From: Deltaproteobacteria bacterium
GTDB lineage: Bacteria; Desulfobacterota; Desulfobacteria; Desulfobacterales; Desulfosarcinaceae
Direction: 5' to 3'
DNA: 64,000 nucleotides
Assembly (NCBI GenBank): GCA_020444075.1
Contig: JAHLLR010000006.1
Span: 1-64,000 of the forward strand
Positions 31,854-41,387 of the stretch are shown piece by piece (the first letter of the stretch is position 1; every line of letters begins with the position of its first letter). A program made the translations under genes and the position numbers. The notes below the pieces were generated by a model, which worked only from the letters and a program-made list of their open reading frames with translations, did no database searches and had not been told where the DNA came from.

Positions 31854-32781
31854 CCACCGCCGTCTTCGTGTTGGGAGTCAGCAGAGTGATCACGCCGGTC
31901 ACCACCACCAGGGCACCGGCAATTTCGACCAGGGAAAGACCTTCGCCAAGAATGAGGCGGGCGTAAAAAACGGCGAAAGCGATTTCGGACATCACTAGAA
32001 TGCTGACAATACCTGCCGGCAGCCGTCCAAGGGCAAAGGTGAACGCGAAAAAGGGGAAGACAGTGGAAATGGCGATCAGGCCGACAAACCACAACAGTGA
32101 GATGGCGGGAAGTGCTGGGGGAAGCAAATTTCCTGTGAAAAGCTGAAACGGCAGCAGGATCATCGTTGCGATGCCGAATGCCCAGGCGAGGATTAGCTCG
32201 GCGCGGTAGCCGCTGCGCAATGACTTGCCGAAGAGGCTCCAGCCGGCATAGAGGGCCGGAACGAGAAAACCCACCATGACGCTGCCGGCGGTAACATCCG
32301 GGGCACCCGCCTGGGTGATCCTGGAAACCAGGACCGTGCCGATACCAATCAGGACCAACGAGAAGATTTTTATGCCGTTGAGCGGTTCTTTCCAGACCAA
32401 GCGAGCCACGACCAGCACAATCCCGGGCATGGCTGCCTGTTGGATGGTGGTGATGGCCGCGCCGTTGAGACGGTACCCTAAATTCAGCGCCACATGAAAA
32501 ACGCCGAGGCTGATGCCCATCCCCGCCAGTTGCGGCCAGTCCGACCGGTGGATTCCGGTCCGGTTCCGGCGGATACGGAATGCCAGCGAAAAAAAGACGG
32601 CAAAGGCCGAGGCATCCCGCCAAAACGCCAGGCAGAGGGAGGAGACGGGACCGGACGCCATGATCAGCTTGACGAAAATGCCCGATGCCCCCCAACAGGC
32701 GGCTGCAGACAGGACGGCAATGATTCCGGAAACCATCGCGGGAACTGGACCGGTTACGGTCGGCAATGGGTTTTTTCCCAT
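31831..32781 (-). CDS. EamA/DMT-family transporter
   Basis: A 316-residue inner-membrane protein with ten predicted hydrophobic segments in two EamA repeats (ACWGASGIFVKL in the first; LPAGIVSILVMSEIAFAVFYARLILGE in the second). Members export metabolites or amino acids; the substrate cannot be inferred. I chose ATG 32781; a GTG at 32820 gives 13 more residues. Neither has a good ribosome-binding site. Confidence 0.8.
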   Translation of the reverse strand: MGKNPLPTVTGPVPAMVSGIIAVLSAAACWGASGIFVKLIMASGPVSSLCLAFWRDASAFAVFFSLAFRIRRNRTGIHRSDWPQLAGMGISLGVFHVALNLGYRLNGAAITTIQQAAMPGIVLVVARLVWKEPLNGIKIFSLVLIGIGTVLVSRITQAGAPDVTAGSVMVGFLVPALYAGWSLFGKSLRSGYRAELILAWAFGIATMILLPFQLFTGNLLPPALPAISLLWFVGLIAISTVFPFFAFTFALGRLPAGIVSILVMSEIAFAVFYARLILGEGLSLVEIAGALVVVTGVITLLTPNTKTAVVRPVSRR

Positions 32782-32865
32782 GTGATCGAAGTTACTCAAA
32801 AAGCCGCCGCCATCAGGCACCTATCGAAAACGGGGGCTGTGATTCCCGCAGGCATGGCGGTCGTG

Positions 32866-34302
32866 CTATTTCCAGCTTTTCTGCATGTCATCCAGGGCCC
32901 TGATTGTGTCTGCAGGCAGCGGTTCCGGCCGATGGGCCATCTTTTTCAGGGTCACTTCCTGAAGCCGCTGTTCGAATGGTTTGGCGCCGGCGTTTTTCCA
33001 TTGGTCATAGACCATGCGCTCAAAGATCTCGGAGTATTTAATTTTTTTGAAGTTCTTGAGGGTATGGGGATCTTGGAGGTAGTGGCCTCCCGGACCCACG
33101 CGGTGGATCACCTCCAGGGCCAGGGTCTCTTCGGTGACCGGGATGCCCTGCATGTAGTGGTTGACCGAATCGACGATGTCGTGGACCAGCACCATGAATT
33201 CCGGTGAGGCCACCGAACCGTGGTCCATCCAGCTGCTGCAGTCATGCACGAGACCCGACCCGGCCGTAGCGGCGGAGAGAATCTGGAGCGCGGCTTCCGC
33301 GCCTGCCTGGGCGTCGCAGAATTTGGCGTCCGTGGCGCCCGCGGTGCCGAAGAACGGCAGCCCATAGTTTTGGGCCATCTGGGCCATGGCTGCGGTCATC
33401 AGGCTCATCTCCACGGCACCATAGGAGAAGACCGTGGAACGCATATCCATGATGGTGGTGAAGGCCCCGTAGATAAAGGGGGCACCGGGGTTGACCAGTT
33501 GGTGGACCACCAGGCCGCTGAGAGATTCGGCGCTGGCCTGGACCAGCGCTCCGGCGAAGGTGGCCGGTGAACTGCCGCAGCACTGGGGCGCCGGGAAGTT
33601 GATCAGCGGGATGCGTTTCTCGGCGCAGTACATGACCTTGTCGATGGCCGGGTCGAAATAGACCAGGGGTGAAATGGGCTCGGAGTAGTGCACGATGGTG
33701 GGTGCCTCGTCGAACTTCTCCCTGCCGCCGCAAAGCAGCAGGGCCATCTCATAGGTGTCTTTGACGCTGTTGGTGTCCTTGCAGCAAAAGACCAAAGGTT
33801 TCTCGCAGTTTTCGAACACCTTGCGGGCGATGACCCGGTCGGCGATGTCGGCGGGCACGTCGTCGGCCATGCCGATGGTCATGCACCACTGGAAGTTGGG
33901 CAGCGAGTCGCACAGGGCGGCCGTGGTTTTGACGTTGTCGCTGACAAAGCGCGTGCGTTTATGGGTTTGGGGATCCATGTAGTCGACGCAGTCCAGGCTG
34001 GGGCCGAAAAAGCTCTTGTCCCTTTCCAGAAATATGGTGCGCTCACCGGTGCGCTTGGCCAGAACAATGCGGGACGGGGCTTTGCGGATGGCATCTTCCA
34101 CCAGCCACCCCGGAATCCTGACCCGGTCGCCGTTGACCCGGGCGCCGGCTCCGGCCAGGCGTTCCAGGGCTTTCGGGTGTGTGATCTTGATCCCCGTGCG
34201 CTCCAGCACATCCAGCGTGGCCATATGGATCTGGGCAATCTGGGCGTCGTTGACGACCTGAAGACGGGGTTTGAAGGTAAGTTCGTCCGTTGTCATTCCC
34301 AT
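32866..34302 (-). CDS. MttB-family (COG5598) methyltransferase, non-pyrrolysine
   Basis: A 478-residue TIM-barrel methyltransferase of the trimethylamine methyltransferase superfamily. The frame is continuous with no in-frame TAG, so it is not a pyrrolysine enzyme. Such members demethylate quaternary amines like glycine betaine, carnitine or proline betaine onto a corrinoid protein. The C-terminal GPGGHYLQDPHTLKNF segment is typical. AAGGAG lies eight bases before ATG 34302. No corrinoid protein or second methyltransferase gene adjoins it, so partners must lie elsewhere. Confidence 0.85.
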   Translation of the reverse strand: MGMTTDELTFKPRLQVVNDAQIAQIHMATLDVLERTGIKITHPKALERLAGAGARVNGDRVRIPGWLVEDAIRKAPSRIVLAKRTGERTIFLERDKSFFGPSLDCVDYMDPQTHKRTRFVSDNVKTTAALCDSLPNFQWCMTIGMADDVPADIADRVIARKVFENCEKPLVFCCKDTNSVKDTYEMALLLCGGREKFDEAPTIVHYSEPISPLVYFDPAIDKVMYCAEKRIPLINFPAPQCCGSSPATFAGALVQASAESLSGLVVHQLVNPGAPFIYGAFTTIMDMRSTVFSYGAVEMSLMTAAMAQMAQNYGLPFFGTAGATDAKFCDAQAGAEAALQILSAATAGSGLVHDCSSWMDHGSVASPEFMVLVHDIVDSVNHYMQGIPVTEETLALEVIHRVGPGGHYLQDPHTLKNFKKIKYSEIFERMVYDQWKNAGAKPFEQRLQEVTLKKMAHRPEPLPADTIRALDDMQKSWK

Positions 34303-34731
34303 GGATGATCTCCTTATTTTTAAAAGCATTGTTAAACCGTATGGGCAATTTAAAAAAGAGAAAAATATTTTTCTATTCTGGCTGAAAGCGTTTTCCGCAG
34401 ATTGAGAAATTTGATCTCAAGGCTTCCATCGACAGGATTCCTTTGGACAAGTTGCCAACCCTCTGATACCGGAAACGCCCGCACGCTGAATGGACTCACA
34501 AGCTTTTGAAACGTCTTGACCGATCCGAGCAAAGGCGGTAATCTTTCTCTGATTCAACGGTTTTTCCTTCACTCCGGTTTTGAAATACGTAATTCCAAAA
34601 AAAACATGATCATTGAAAGGGCGGGTAGATGCCTTCGAACCACGATTTCGATTGTCCGTTATTCAATAGCCGCCGGCCGATCGCATGCGACAATAACCCG
34701 GATGTTATCACCACCCACAGGAGATGATGCA
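34303..34731. other. 429-bp divergent spacer between mttB-like and acyl-CoA ligase genes
   Basis: It holds a perfect 16-bp A/T-rich palindrome at 34359-34374 (AGAAAAATATTTTTCT), 57 bp upstream of the methyltransferase start and a candidate operator, and the ligase ribosome-binding site (CAGGAG). I see no other gene or RNA in it. Confidence 0.4.
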
Positions 34732-36468
34732 ATGACAACAGCCCACTGGCCCACCAAAAACTGGCCCGAAGGGGTTCCCCACGGAATCGGCGATTATGAC
34801 ATGCCCCTGTTTCAAGTGATGGATGATGCGGCACGAGACTATCCGAACCAGACCTACACCATCTTCAACGATGCCTCGCGCACCTTCGCCCAGGTCAAGG
34901 ATACTGCCGACAGGATTGCCCATTTCCTGCACGCAAAGGGCATACGAAAGGGTGACCGTGTGGCTATTTTCCTGCCCAATCTGCCCCACTACCCGGCCAT
35001 CTTCTTCGGTATCCTCAAGGCAGGAGCCGTCTGTGTGACCTGCAACCCCCTCTACACGCCGTCCGAACTCAACTATCAGCTCAAGGATGCCGGCGCCAGG
35101 GCGCTTTTCTGTATGGATCATCCTCAATTCTATCCCACGACCGAAAAGGCCGTTCAGGGCACCGGGGTGGAAACGGTGGTGGTCTGCAACGTTAAATCCT
35201 ACCTGCCCTGGCTGAAGGGCTTCCTGGGCGGCATTCTGGGCAAGATCCCCCACGCCGGGCGGCACGCTCCCGGGCATTTGATGTTCGACGATATCGTGGC
35301 CGGCGCCCAACCCGCTCCGCCGGCGGTGGACATCGATCCGACCGAAGACCTGGCGCTGATCATATATACCGGCGGCACCACCGGCGTGCCCAAGGGGGCG
35401 GCCCTGACTCATTCCAATTTCATGTACGATCTGACGGCCATGAGCGCCTGGCTTAGACTCGTTCACGAGGATGGCCAGGCGCCGGAAGCGGTCCGCAAGG
35501 GCGGTTATCACTGTTACCTGGGCGTGCTGCCATGGTACCATAGTTTTGGCATGACCTGCGCGATGCTGTCGGCTTGTGCCTCGGGCAGCCGCCTGATCTG
35601 CGTACCGGACCCGCGCGCCGGCGACCCGCCATTTACGGAGGTGCTCAGGCTGGTCCAAAAGCACCGTCCCACCCTGATGCCTGCCGTGCCCACGATTTTT
35701 GTGGCTTTTGCGAATCATCCCCTGCTGGACCAGTTCGACCTGACTTCAATCATGGGGTGCTTTTCGGGCGGGGCGCCGCTGCCCCCGGAGGTGTGCAAAC
35801 AGTTCGAGGAGAAGACAGGCGCCGTGATCTTCGAGGGGTATGGCCTGAGCGAAACGGCCCCGGTGGCAACGGTCAACCCCACCTTTGCCGCTACCCGGAA
35901 GATCGGCTCCATCGGTTTTCCCTTGCCCGGCACCGACATCAAGATTCTGGACGCCGAGACCAGCCAGATCGAAATGCCGCAGGGAGAAGACGGGGAGGTG
36001 GCCATATGCGGCCCCCAGGTCATGCAGGGTTACTGGAACAGACCGGATGAAACAGCCGAGGTGTTCCGGGAAATCGACGGCCGCCGCTATTTTCTCACCG
36101 GCGATATCGGTCACGTGGACGAAGACGGTTACGTGACCATTACGGACCGCAAAAAGGATATGATCCTGGTGGGAGGCTTCAATGTCTACCCGCGGGAAGT
36201 GGAGGATATTCTCTTCACCCATCCCAAGGTGGCTATTGCCGCCGTGGTGGGGGTGCCGGATGCCAAGAGCGGCGAGTCGGTCAAGGCCTTTATTCAACTC
36301 AAGCCCGGTGAGACCGGCACCGAGGAGGAACTTCGTGAATTCTGCAAAGCGAACATGGCCGGGTATAAACGGCCCAAGATGATTGAGTTCCGCGACACGA
36401 TTCCGGTTTCCAACGTGGGCAAGGTGCTGCGCCGCGTATTGCGGGACGAGGAGCGGGGAAAAGCATAA
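34732..36468 (+). CDS. long-chain acyl-CoA ligase (FadD-like)
   Basis: A 578-residue AMP-binding enzyme. The P-loop YTGGTTGVPKGAALTHSN starts near residue 211, GYGLSETAP (A5) near 369, YFLTGDIGHVDEDGY near 456, and the C-terminal domain has RKKDMILVGGFNVYPREVE and the catalytic Lys in SNVGKVLRR near the end. It activates fatty or aromatic acids to CoA thioesters through acyl-adenylates. CAGGAG precedes the chosen ATG. It stands alone. Confidence 0.88.
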   Translation: MTTAHWPTKNWPEGVPHGIGDYDMPLFQVMDDAARDYPNQTYTIFNDASRTFAQVKDTADRIAHFLHAKGIRKGDRVAIFLPNLPHYPAIFFGILKAGAVCVTCNPLYTPSELNYQLKDAGARALFCMDHPQFYPTTEKAVQGTGVETVVVCNVKSYLPWLKGFLGGILGKIPHAGRHAPGHLMFDDIVAGAQPAPPAVDIDPTEDLALIIYTGGTTGVPKGAALTHSNFMYDLTAMSAWLRLVHEDGQAPEAVRKGGYHCYLGVLPWYHSFGMTCAMLSACASGSRLICVPDPRAGDPPFTEVLRLVQKHRPTLMPAVPTIFVAFANHPLLDQFDLTSIMGCFSGGAPLPPEVCKQFEEKTGAVIFEGYGLSETAPVATVNPTFAATRKIGSIGFPLPGTDIKILDAETSQIEMPQGEDGEVAICGPQVMQGYWNRPDETAEVFREIDGRRYFLTGDIGHVDEDGYVTITDRKKDMILVGGFNVYPREVEDILFTHPKVAIAAVVGVPDAKSGESVKAFIQLKPGETGTEEELREFCKANMAGYKRPKMIEFRDTIPVSNVGKVLRRVLRDEERGKA

Positions 36469-36570
36469 AGCCTTCGGTCGACCACCGGCATCAGGTGCAA
36501 AACAAGCGGGGCCGCTCTATATTCCGTGATCGGATCACCTTCTCCGGTTTTTGCCGGAAGTATAGATCAA

Positions 36571-36706
36571 TGGCGTGTTGAAATACAATTATGGGGGGCC
36601 AAGCCGGATTAACCTTCGGTTCAAGATCCTCAGGTATCATTCATAAACTCCGTTTTCGTCGAATTTTTCCTTGTCCTGCCTGCACTCATGAGGGTTTCAA
36701 CACCCT
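36571..36706. repeat. inverted-repeat element, copy B
   Basis: The ends are TGGCGTGTTGAAA and TTTCAACACCCTG, with the internal segment CCTTGTCCTGCCTGCACTCA, matching the right half of the element at 23012-23141. It lies 100 bp left of the IS4-type remnant. Confidence 0.5.
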
Positions 36707-36802
36707 GTATGAGGTCCTCCGGGGGTGGATCCCTGACAGATCGCCATCCCCCAGCGAGAAACTGTCAAAATTTCGCATCCATACAGTTAAATTTTATATA
36801 TA

Positions 36803-37995
36803 ATTAACTGAAGTTTCGCAGTTAAAATTCAAAGCAAAGAAAAGGATAATTTTCTGAAATTCCAAGGGAAACAATTGAAAACGGCTCGATTTTTAGTATA
36901 TTAGACATCGCCAAACACCTAATAACACTAAAAAAAAGAACCGCTATGAATTCAATTAATACATTTTCCCTCTCTTTGCAAAAACAAATTCAAAATCAAT
37001 CCGTTTCCATCGACACGGAAATCAACCGCGCCTTTCGGGAACTAAAATGTAGATCGCTTCTTAGGCAACTGTTATTTGCAATTGGGTTATCATAATGGGA
37101 TCAATTTCTATCCTGTTGACGTGGCCTTGAATGCGTCCAGCAACCGGCAGGGTTCAAAACTTAGAGAGATTGACAAGAGAACCTGCGGCTGGAAAAGACG
37201 AAAAGAGGCCTTGGATAAAAAGACCACTGCGTTGCTGCAGATGGTAGACAGGGCGTGGCACGCAGGAATTGACGCCTCCTTTGTTCTTTTCGACAGTTGG
37301 TTCGCTCATGACAAAATCATTCAAGGTATTTGCTCTGTTGGGTACGGTGTGATCTGTCGTTTAAAAAAAGGCCGGGTAAAATACGGTTATCACGGACAAG
37401 CATATACGCTCAAACAACTATGGCAGCAGGTAGCAAAAAAGAAAACAAAATGGTTATCTCAGCACAACGTAAAAGGTGTTTGCCTGAATGTGACCCTACC
37501 GAAAACCGGGGAAGTTCGCTTATTGTTTGTATCCGACGGTCGAAAGAGCTGGCAACCACTGCTTTGCACAGACCTGGAGATGGAAGCCTCCCAGATACTG
37601 GACTACTATGCGTGGCGCTGGTCTATTGAAGTGTTTTTCAAAGACGCGAAGCAAATGCTGTACATAGCAAAGGAGCAAAGCAATACCTTTGACGCACTGG
37701 TCGCCTGCCATAGCCTAGTAATGGTCCGCTACCTGCTATTGGTGTATATCTTGAGTAAACGCAGAATGAATGGACCGGTTGGCCCCTTGTTCCGGCAAGG
37801 GTCGGACGATCAAAGCCTGCTGGCGATGTCCCAATCGCTATGGCCATTTGTCAAAGAGCTGATTATCAGGTCAGGTGATGTGCTTTGTTACAAGATCGAA
37901 CCTGATACCTTGTTTCATTTTATCGATATTATTGAAAATACAATCATTGGGCAGACGCGAATAGCATCTGCGAAACTTTAGCAGTGAATTAACAT
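36803..37995 (+). mobile_element. decayed IS4-family insertion sequence
   Basis: The ends carry an 11-bp perfect inverted repeat (AAGTTTCGCAG at 36811-36821, CTGCGAAACTT at 37968-37978) with AATTAACTG-type outer bases on both sides. The roughly 1.2-kb element contains a broken transposase. Its A/T-rich base composition contrasts with the GC-rich neighbours, a sign of transfer. No clear target duplication is visible. Confidence 0.7.
36946..37981 (+). pseudogene. IS4-family transposase with internal deletion/frameshift
   Basis: The N-terminus (49 codons from ATG 36946, MNSINTFSLSLQKQIQ...) stops at 37093. The C-terminal 300 residues continue in another frame from 37076. The C-terminal part keeps DSWFAHD (second catalytic Asp) and YAWRWSIEVFFKDAKQ (the YREK/Glu signature), but the segment that should hold the first catalytic Asp is missing between QLL and QLGYHNG. 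The transposase is therefore inactive. Confidence 0.8.
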
Positions 37996-38020
37996 TCGAC
38001 TGAAGCTGCTCCGCGTCCTC

Positions 38021-38090
38021 CCATAAACTGCGCGCTCTATCCGGTTTTTGGATTGTCTTGCCCCGCTCGTGACGTTTTTCAGCGTTCTTT
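38021..38090. repeat. partial copy C of the dispersed repeat
   Basis: CATAAACTGCG, then GGATTGTCTTGCCCCGCTCG and TGACGTTTTTCA, matches the right half of copies A and B. The other half is missing, as if lost during the nearby IS insertion or deletion. Confidence 0.4.
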
Positions 38091-38123
38091 AAACACCGGC
38101 ATCGAAAAGGAAAGGGGAATGAA

Positions 38124-39755
38124 ATGAGAAAACGAGTCTATCAGTTTACAGGTCTCGCCTTAATCATCGTCATCATCGCCACCGGCTGTTCCGGCATGCA
38201 GGCTGGCAGGATGGCTCCCGATTCGGGGAAAACCAAAAATGTCATTCTGATTATCGGCGACGGCATGGGTCCGGAACAGGTCGGGCTGCTGCTCAGCTAC
38301 GCCAGGCAGGCCCCCCATACGGTGATCAAAGATAGAAAGACAGCCTTTGACAGAATGATGAACGATGGGGGCGTTATGGGGATCTCGATGACTTACCCCA
38401 GCGGTGTTCTCGTCACGGATTCCGCCGCGTCCGGCACCCAGCTGGCGACCGGCCAATTTGCCGGATCTGAAATGATCGGGGCCGACAAGGACGGCAATCC
38501 CGTGGAGACCATTTTAGAAAAAACAATTAAAACGGGCAAGTCGACCGGGCTCGTCTCGGATACGCGTCTCACTCATGCGACACCGGCCGCTTTTGCCGCC
38601 CATCAGCCCCATCGGAGCATGGAAAATGAAATTGCCGTAGATATGTTGAATGCCGGTCCCGATGTGATGCTTTCGGGGGGATTGCGCTATTGGATTCCCC
38701 AGGAAGCCAACGATAAGGATTCCGCGGTATACAAAGAACTGGCGCAGATGACGCAGGGCTCCGTCAAAATCAAGTCCAAACGCGAAGACAGCCGGAATCT
38801 GCTGAAAGAGGCGCAGGAAAAAGGCTATGCCCTGGCCTTTAACCGCGCCCAGATGGAAGCCGCGGAAGGCAGGCTCTTAGGTCTTTTCGCCTACTCGGCG
38901 ATGCCTGACGGCATCACGGTGACCCACACCCTGAACAGCCCCGAGCGGACCATTCCCACGCTGAAAGAGATGTCCGCCAAGGCGCTGCAGGTCTTATCCA
39001 AAAACGAGAAGGGCTTTTTCCTGATGATCGAGGCCGGCATGATCGACTGGGCCGCTCACAATAACGATACCGGGTTGATGCTTCATGAGATGATGAGGCT
39101 CAACGAGACCGTCGACTACGTCCTGGACTGGGTGAAAAATCGTGAGGACACCCTGGTTATTGTCACGGCTGACCATACCACCGGGGGCTTCGGGATCAGC
39201 TACAATGCAAAAGACCTTCCCGACGGCCGGAACTTGTCCGGCACCCTGTTTCAGGGAAGAGAATTCAAACCCGGGTATAACTTCGGCAATCCCGATGTGC
39301 TCGATAAAATATACAACCAGCAATTGAGCTACGGCGATATTTTTTATGGCAGGTTTGACAGTCTGCCGAAAGAACAGCAGACTCCGGCCATGCTGGCGAA
39401 AATCGTCAACGAGTATACGGAATTCGATATCAGCGAAGACCAGGCCGCCAGGGTTCTGGCTACCGAAGAGAATCCGTTTTTCGTAGAAGGACACAGTTCT
39501 CTGGGGAACAAGCTGGTGCCTAAAATGGGTCCGACCGGCGCCTTCTTCGTTTATCAGACCGACGACAACCGCCAGAATCTGCTGGCCAGAGAGGTGGCGG
39601 CTGACCAAATGGTGGTCTGGAATACCGGCACGCATACGGCCACCCCCGTGCTCGTGTTTGCCAAGGGCTCACCGGGGGCAATGGCACCCTTCGGCGATGT
39701 GCTGCATCACACGCAGCTGAGCCGCTACGCCATCGAAGTCATCACGAACCGATGA
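38124..39755 (+). CDS. phoA: lipoprotein alkaline phosphatase (PhoA family)
   Basis: A 543-residue exported phosphomonoesterase. The signal has a lipobox ending at Cys22 (IIATGCSG), so it is probably membrane-anchored in the periplasm. Metal ligands and nucleophile are visible: GDGMG (Asp46), VTDSAASG with Ser100, DTRLTHATPAA, IEAGMIDWAAHNND and TADHTTGGFG, and the late His in NTGTHTATP. It releases phosphate from organic esters. A 142-bp spacer with repeat debris precedes it; no Pho box was recognised. Confidence 0.9.
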   Translation: MRKRVYQFTGLALIIVIIATGCSGMQAGRMAPDSGKTKNVILIIGDGMGPEQVGLLLSYARQAPHTVIKDRKTAFDRMMNDGGVMGISMTYPSGVLVTDSAASGTQLATGQFAGSEMIGADKDGNPVETILEKTIKTGKSTGLVSDTRLTHATPAAFAAHQPHRSMENEIAVDMLNAGPDVMLSGGLRYWIPQEANDKDSAVYKELAQMTQGSVKIKSKREDSRNLLKEAQEKGYALAFNRAQMEAAEGRLLGLFAYSAMPDGITVTHTLNSPERTIPTLKEMSAKALQVLSKNEKGFFLMIEAGMIDWAAHNNDTGLMLHEMMRLNETVDYVLDWVKNREDTLVIVTADHTTGGFGISYNAKDLPDGRNLSGTLFQGREFKPGYNFGNPDVLDKIYNQQLSYGDIFYGRFDSLPKEQQTPAMLAKIVNEYTEFDISEDQAARVLATEENPFFVEGHSSLGNKLVPKMGPTGAFFVYQTDDNRQNLLAREVAADQMVVWNTGTHTATPVLVFAKGSPGAMAPFGDVLHHTQLSRYAIEVITNR

Positions 39756-39778
39756 TCGCCGGCCCGATTTTGATGAAA

Positions 39779-39880
39779 TGGTAAAAATCCGGAAATTGCT
39801 CGTCGTCGCCGTTTTCGTGGAGGCGGGGCACGGGGTGATGCCTTCGCGCTATTCTATGTTTTTGAATGCTTCCGGCCCCC
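39779..39880. repeat. degenerate relative of the 11.7-kb MITE-like element
   Basis: GTAAAAATCCGG, then GGAGGCGGGGCACG, GCGCTAT and TTTGAAT occur in the same order as in the element at 11677-11830. No matching right end is seen, so the call is tentative. Confidence 0.25.
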
Positions 39881-40030
39881 GTCGCATAGACGTTCGTGCC
39901 CCGGTTTTGAGCCGTCGAAGTTCCGCTATGACCGCGCAATCGGTGAACCTCGAAAGCGAGCGCATGCCCCTCGGCTTGCCGCGGAGAGGATTCAATCCTT
40001 AACCCTATAATTATAATGCGGAGATAAAAA

Positions 40031-40861
40031 ATGGCGTTGTTGACCATAGACGAGAAGACCTGCAATCGGGATGGTATCTGTTCAGCCGTATGCCCCGTGG
40101 GGATCATCGATTTTAAGAAAGGAGAGCTGCCGAAAGCTTCCACCGATGCCGCTGAACTGTGCATTGCCTGCGGCCACTGCGTGGCGGTATGCCCCACGGC
40201 CAGTATCTCCCATGCGAAAATGGCGGCGCAGGAATGCCCGCCCGTTCAAAAGGACTTTCAGCTGTCTGCCCGGCAGTGTGAGCATTTCCTTCGCAGCCGG
40301 CGATCCATCCGTACATACAAAGATAAACCGGTTCCCCGGGAAGAAATTGCCCGACTCATAACGGTGGCCAGCCATTCGCCGTCGGGGCACAACACCCAGA
40401 GCCCCCGGTGGCGGGTGATCGACAACCGGGCGCAAATCCAAAAACTGGCGGGAATCGTCATCGACTGGATGGGGTGGATGGTTGAAAACCAGCCGGAGAT
40501 TGCCGCAGACCTGCACATGGCCCGCGCCATCCGACGCTGGGAGAGTGGTACCGATGTGATTCTTCGCGGCGCACCGGCGGTGGTCGTGGCCCATGCCGGG
40601 AAAACGGACCGGACGGCTCCGGCGGCCTGTACCATTGCCCTGGCCACCATGGAACTGGCCGCCATGTCCATGGGGCTGGGAACCTGCTGGGCCGGTTATT
40701 TCTGGGCGTCGTCGTTGAGCTTCCCACCCATGGTGAAAGCCCTCGCCCTTCCCGAGGGCCACCAGTCCTTCGGTGCTATGATGCTGGGATACCCCCGGTT
40801 TGCCTACCACCGGCTGCCTCTGCGTAAGCCCCCCGTTATCTCCTGGTGGGAAGAGCGCTGA
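40031..40861 (+). CDS. ferredoxin-nitroreductase fusion protein
   Basis: A 276-residue protein. Residues 1-65 hold two [4Fe-4S] motifs (CNRDGICSAVCP and CIACGHCVAVCP); the rest is an FMN-binding nitroreductase domain starting at RSRRSIRTYKDKPVPREEI, with SPSGHNTQSPRW for flavin and a GLGTCWAGYF segment. It would move electrons from a ferredoxin-like donor through flavin to an unknown acceptor. GGAG precedes the ATG. It stands alone. Confidence 0.88.
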   Translation: MALLTIDEKTCNRDGICSAVCPVGIIDFKKGELPKASTDAAELCIACGHCVAVCPTASISHAKMAAQECPPVQKDFQLSARQCEHFLRSRRSIRTYKDKPVPREEIARLITVASHSPSGHNTQSPRWRVIDNRAQIQKLAGIVIDWMGWMVENQPEIAADLHMARAIRRWESGTDVILRGAPAVVVAHAGKTDRTAPAACTIALATMELAAMSMGLGTCWAGYFWASSLSFPPMVKALALPEGHQSFGAMMLGYPRFAYHRLPLRKPPVISWWEER

Positions 40862-40890
40862 TCCGTGGTCTTAAATGGGCGGTCATTCGA

Positions 40891-41169
40891 TTATCCGTTG
40901 CCGTAAAGGTTGTCCAGCACCTTTTTCAGGTAGCTGTCTTTGGCTTTGAGAAGCTTCGAGCCGCGGGTGATTTTGCAGAGGCTGATCTTGTGTTCGGCAG
41001 CAATCCTGCGCTGGGTTTTGCCCTCGTAAAGATCCTTGAGCAATTGCCAGCGCAGGGTAAGGGTATCGATCTCGCTGGGGGTGAAGATTTCCCGGAACAG
41101 CGCTTCCATTTCTTTGCGATCCTCTGTCCGGGCGAAGACGTCAATCAGTTCCCGGGTGACAGTTTTCAT
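40891..41169 (-). CDS. trpR: TrpR-like repressor
   Basis: A 92-residue all-helical protein matching the Trp repressor/YerC family: FREIFTPSEIDTLTLRWQLLKDLYEGKTQRRIAAEHKISLCKITRGSKLL, the last part being the helix-turn-helix. The ligand is probably tryptophan or a related amino acid. I chose ATG 41169, preceded by AGGG. It is divergent from an ABC importer of the TrpXYZ type, so autoregulation and control of uptake are likely. Confidence 0.82.
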   Translation of the reverse strand: MKTVTRELIDVFARTEDRKEMEALFREIFTPSEIDTLTLRWQLLKDLYEGKTQRRIAAEHKISLCKITRGSKLLKAKDSYLKKVLDNLYGNG

Positions 41170-41287
41170 GGAGGTGGCCCTTTTGTGGCGGCAGGATGCC
41201 GTCGGGTTCATTCATATTGCATGCAAGCGCCTCGGCAAGAAATCATTGCACCATCATTTCCTGCTGCGGCCTCAGGGGAAAAAGAGC

Positions 41288-41349
41288 TTGATTTTGACCG
41301 CCTGCCTATATACTTAAGGGGCGACCGTAAGCGTTTCTGTATGACAGAA
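41288..41349 (+). promoter_or_regulatory. promoter and inverted repeat upstream of trpXYZ-like operon
   Basis: TTGATT (41288-41293) and TATACT (41309-41314) are 15 bases apart. TTCTGT, ATG, ACAGAA (41335-41349) is a perfect inverted repeat just downstream of the expected transcription start. A repressor bound there would block transcription; the neighbouring TrpR-like protein is the obvious candidate. Confidence 0.4.
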
Positions 41350-41387
41350 CATAGAGAAAATCCTGTGGAAAGGAAAGGAAAAAGTTC

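Noticed and set aside
32866-34302. Pyrrolysine-containing trimethylamine methyltransferase
   Set aside because: The frame has no in-frame TAG and no pyl genes or tRNA-Pyl were seen in the window.
39778-40002. Small plus-strand frame of 74 codons before the nitroreductase gene
   Set aside because: It consists of repeat-like sequence related to the 11.7-kb element and has no ribosome-binding site.
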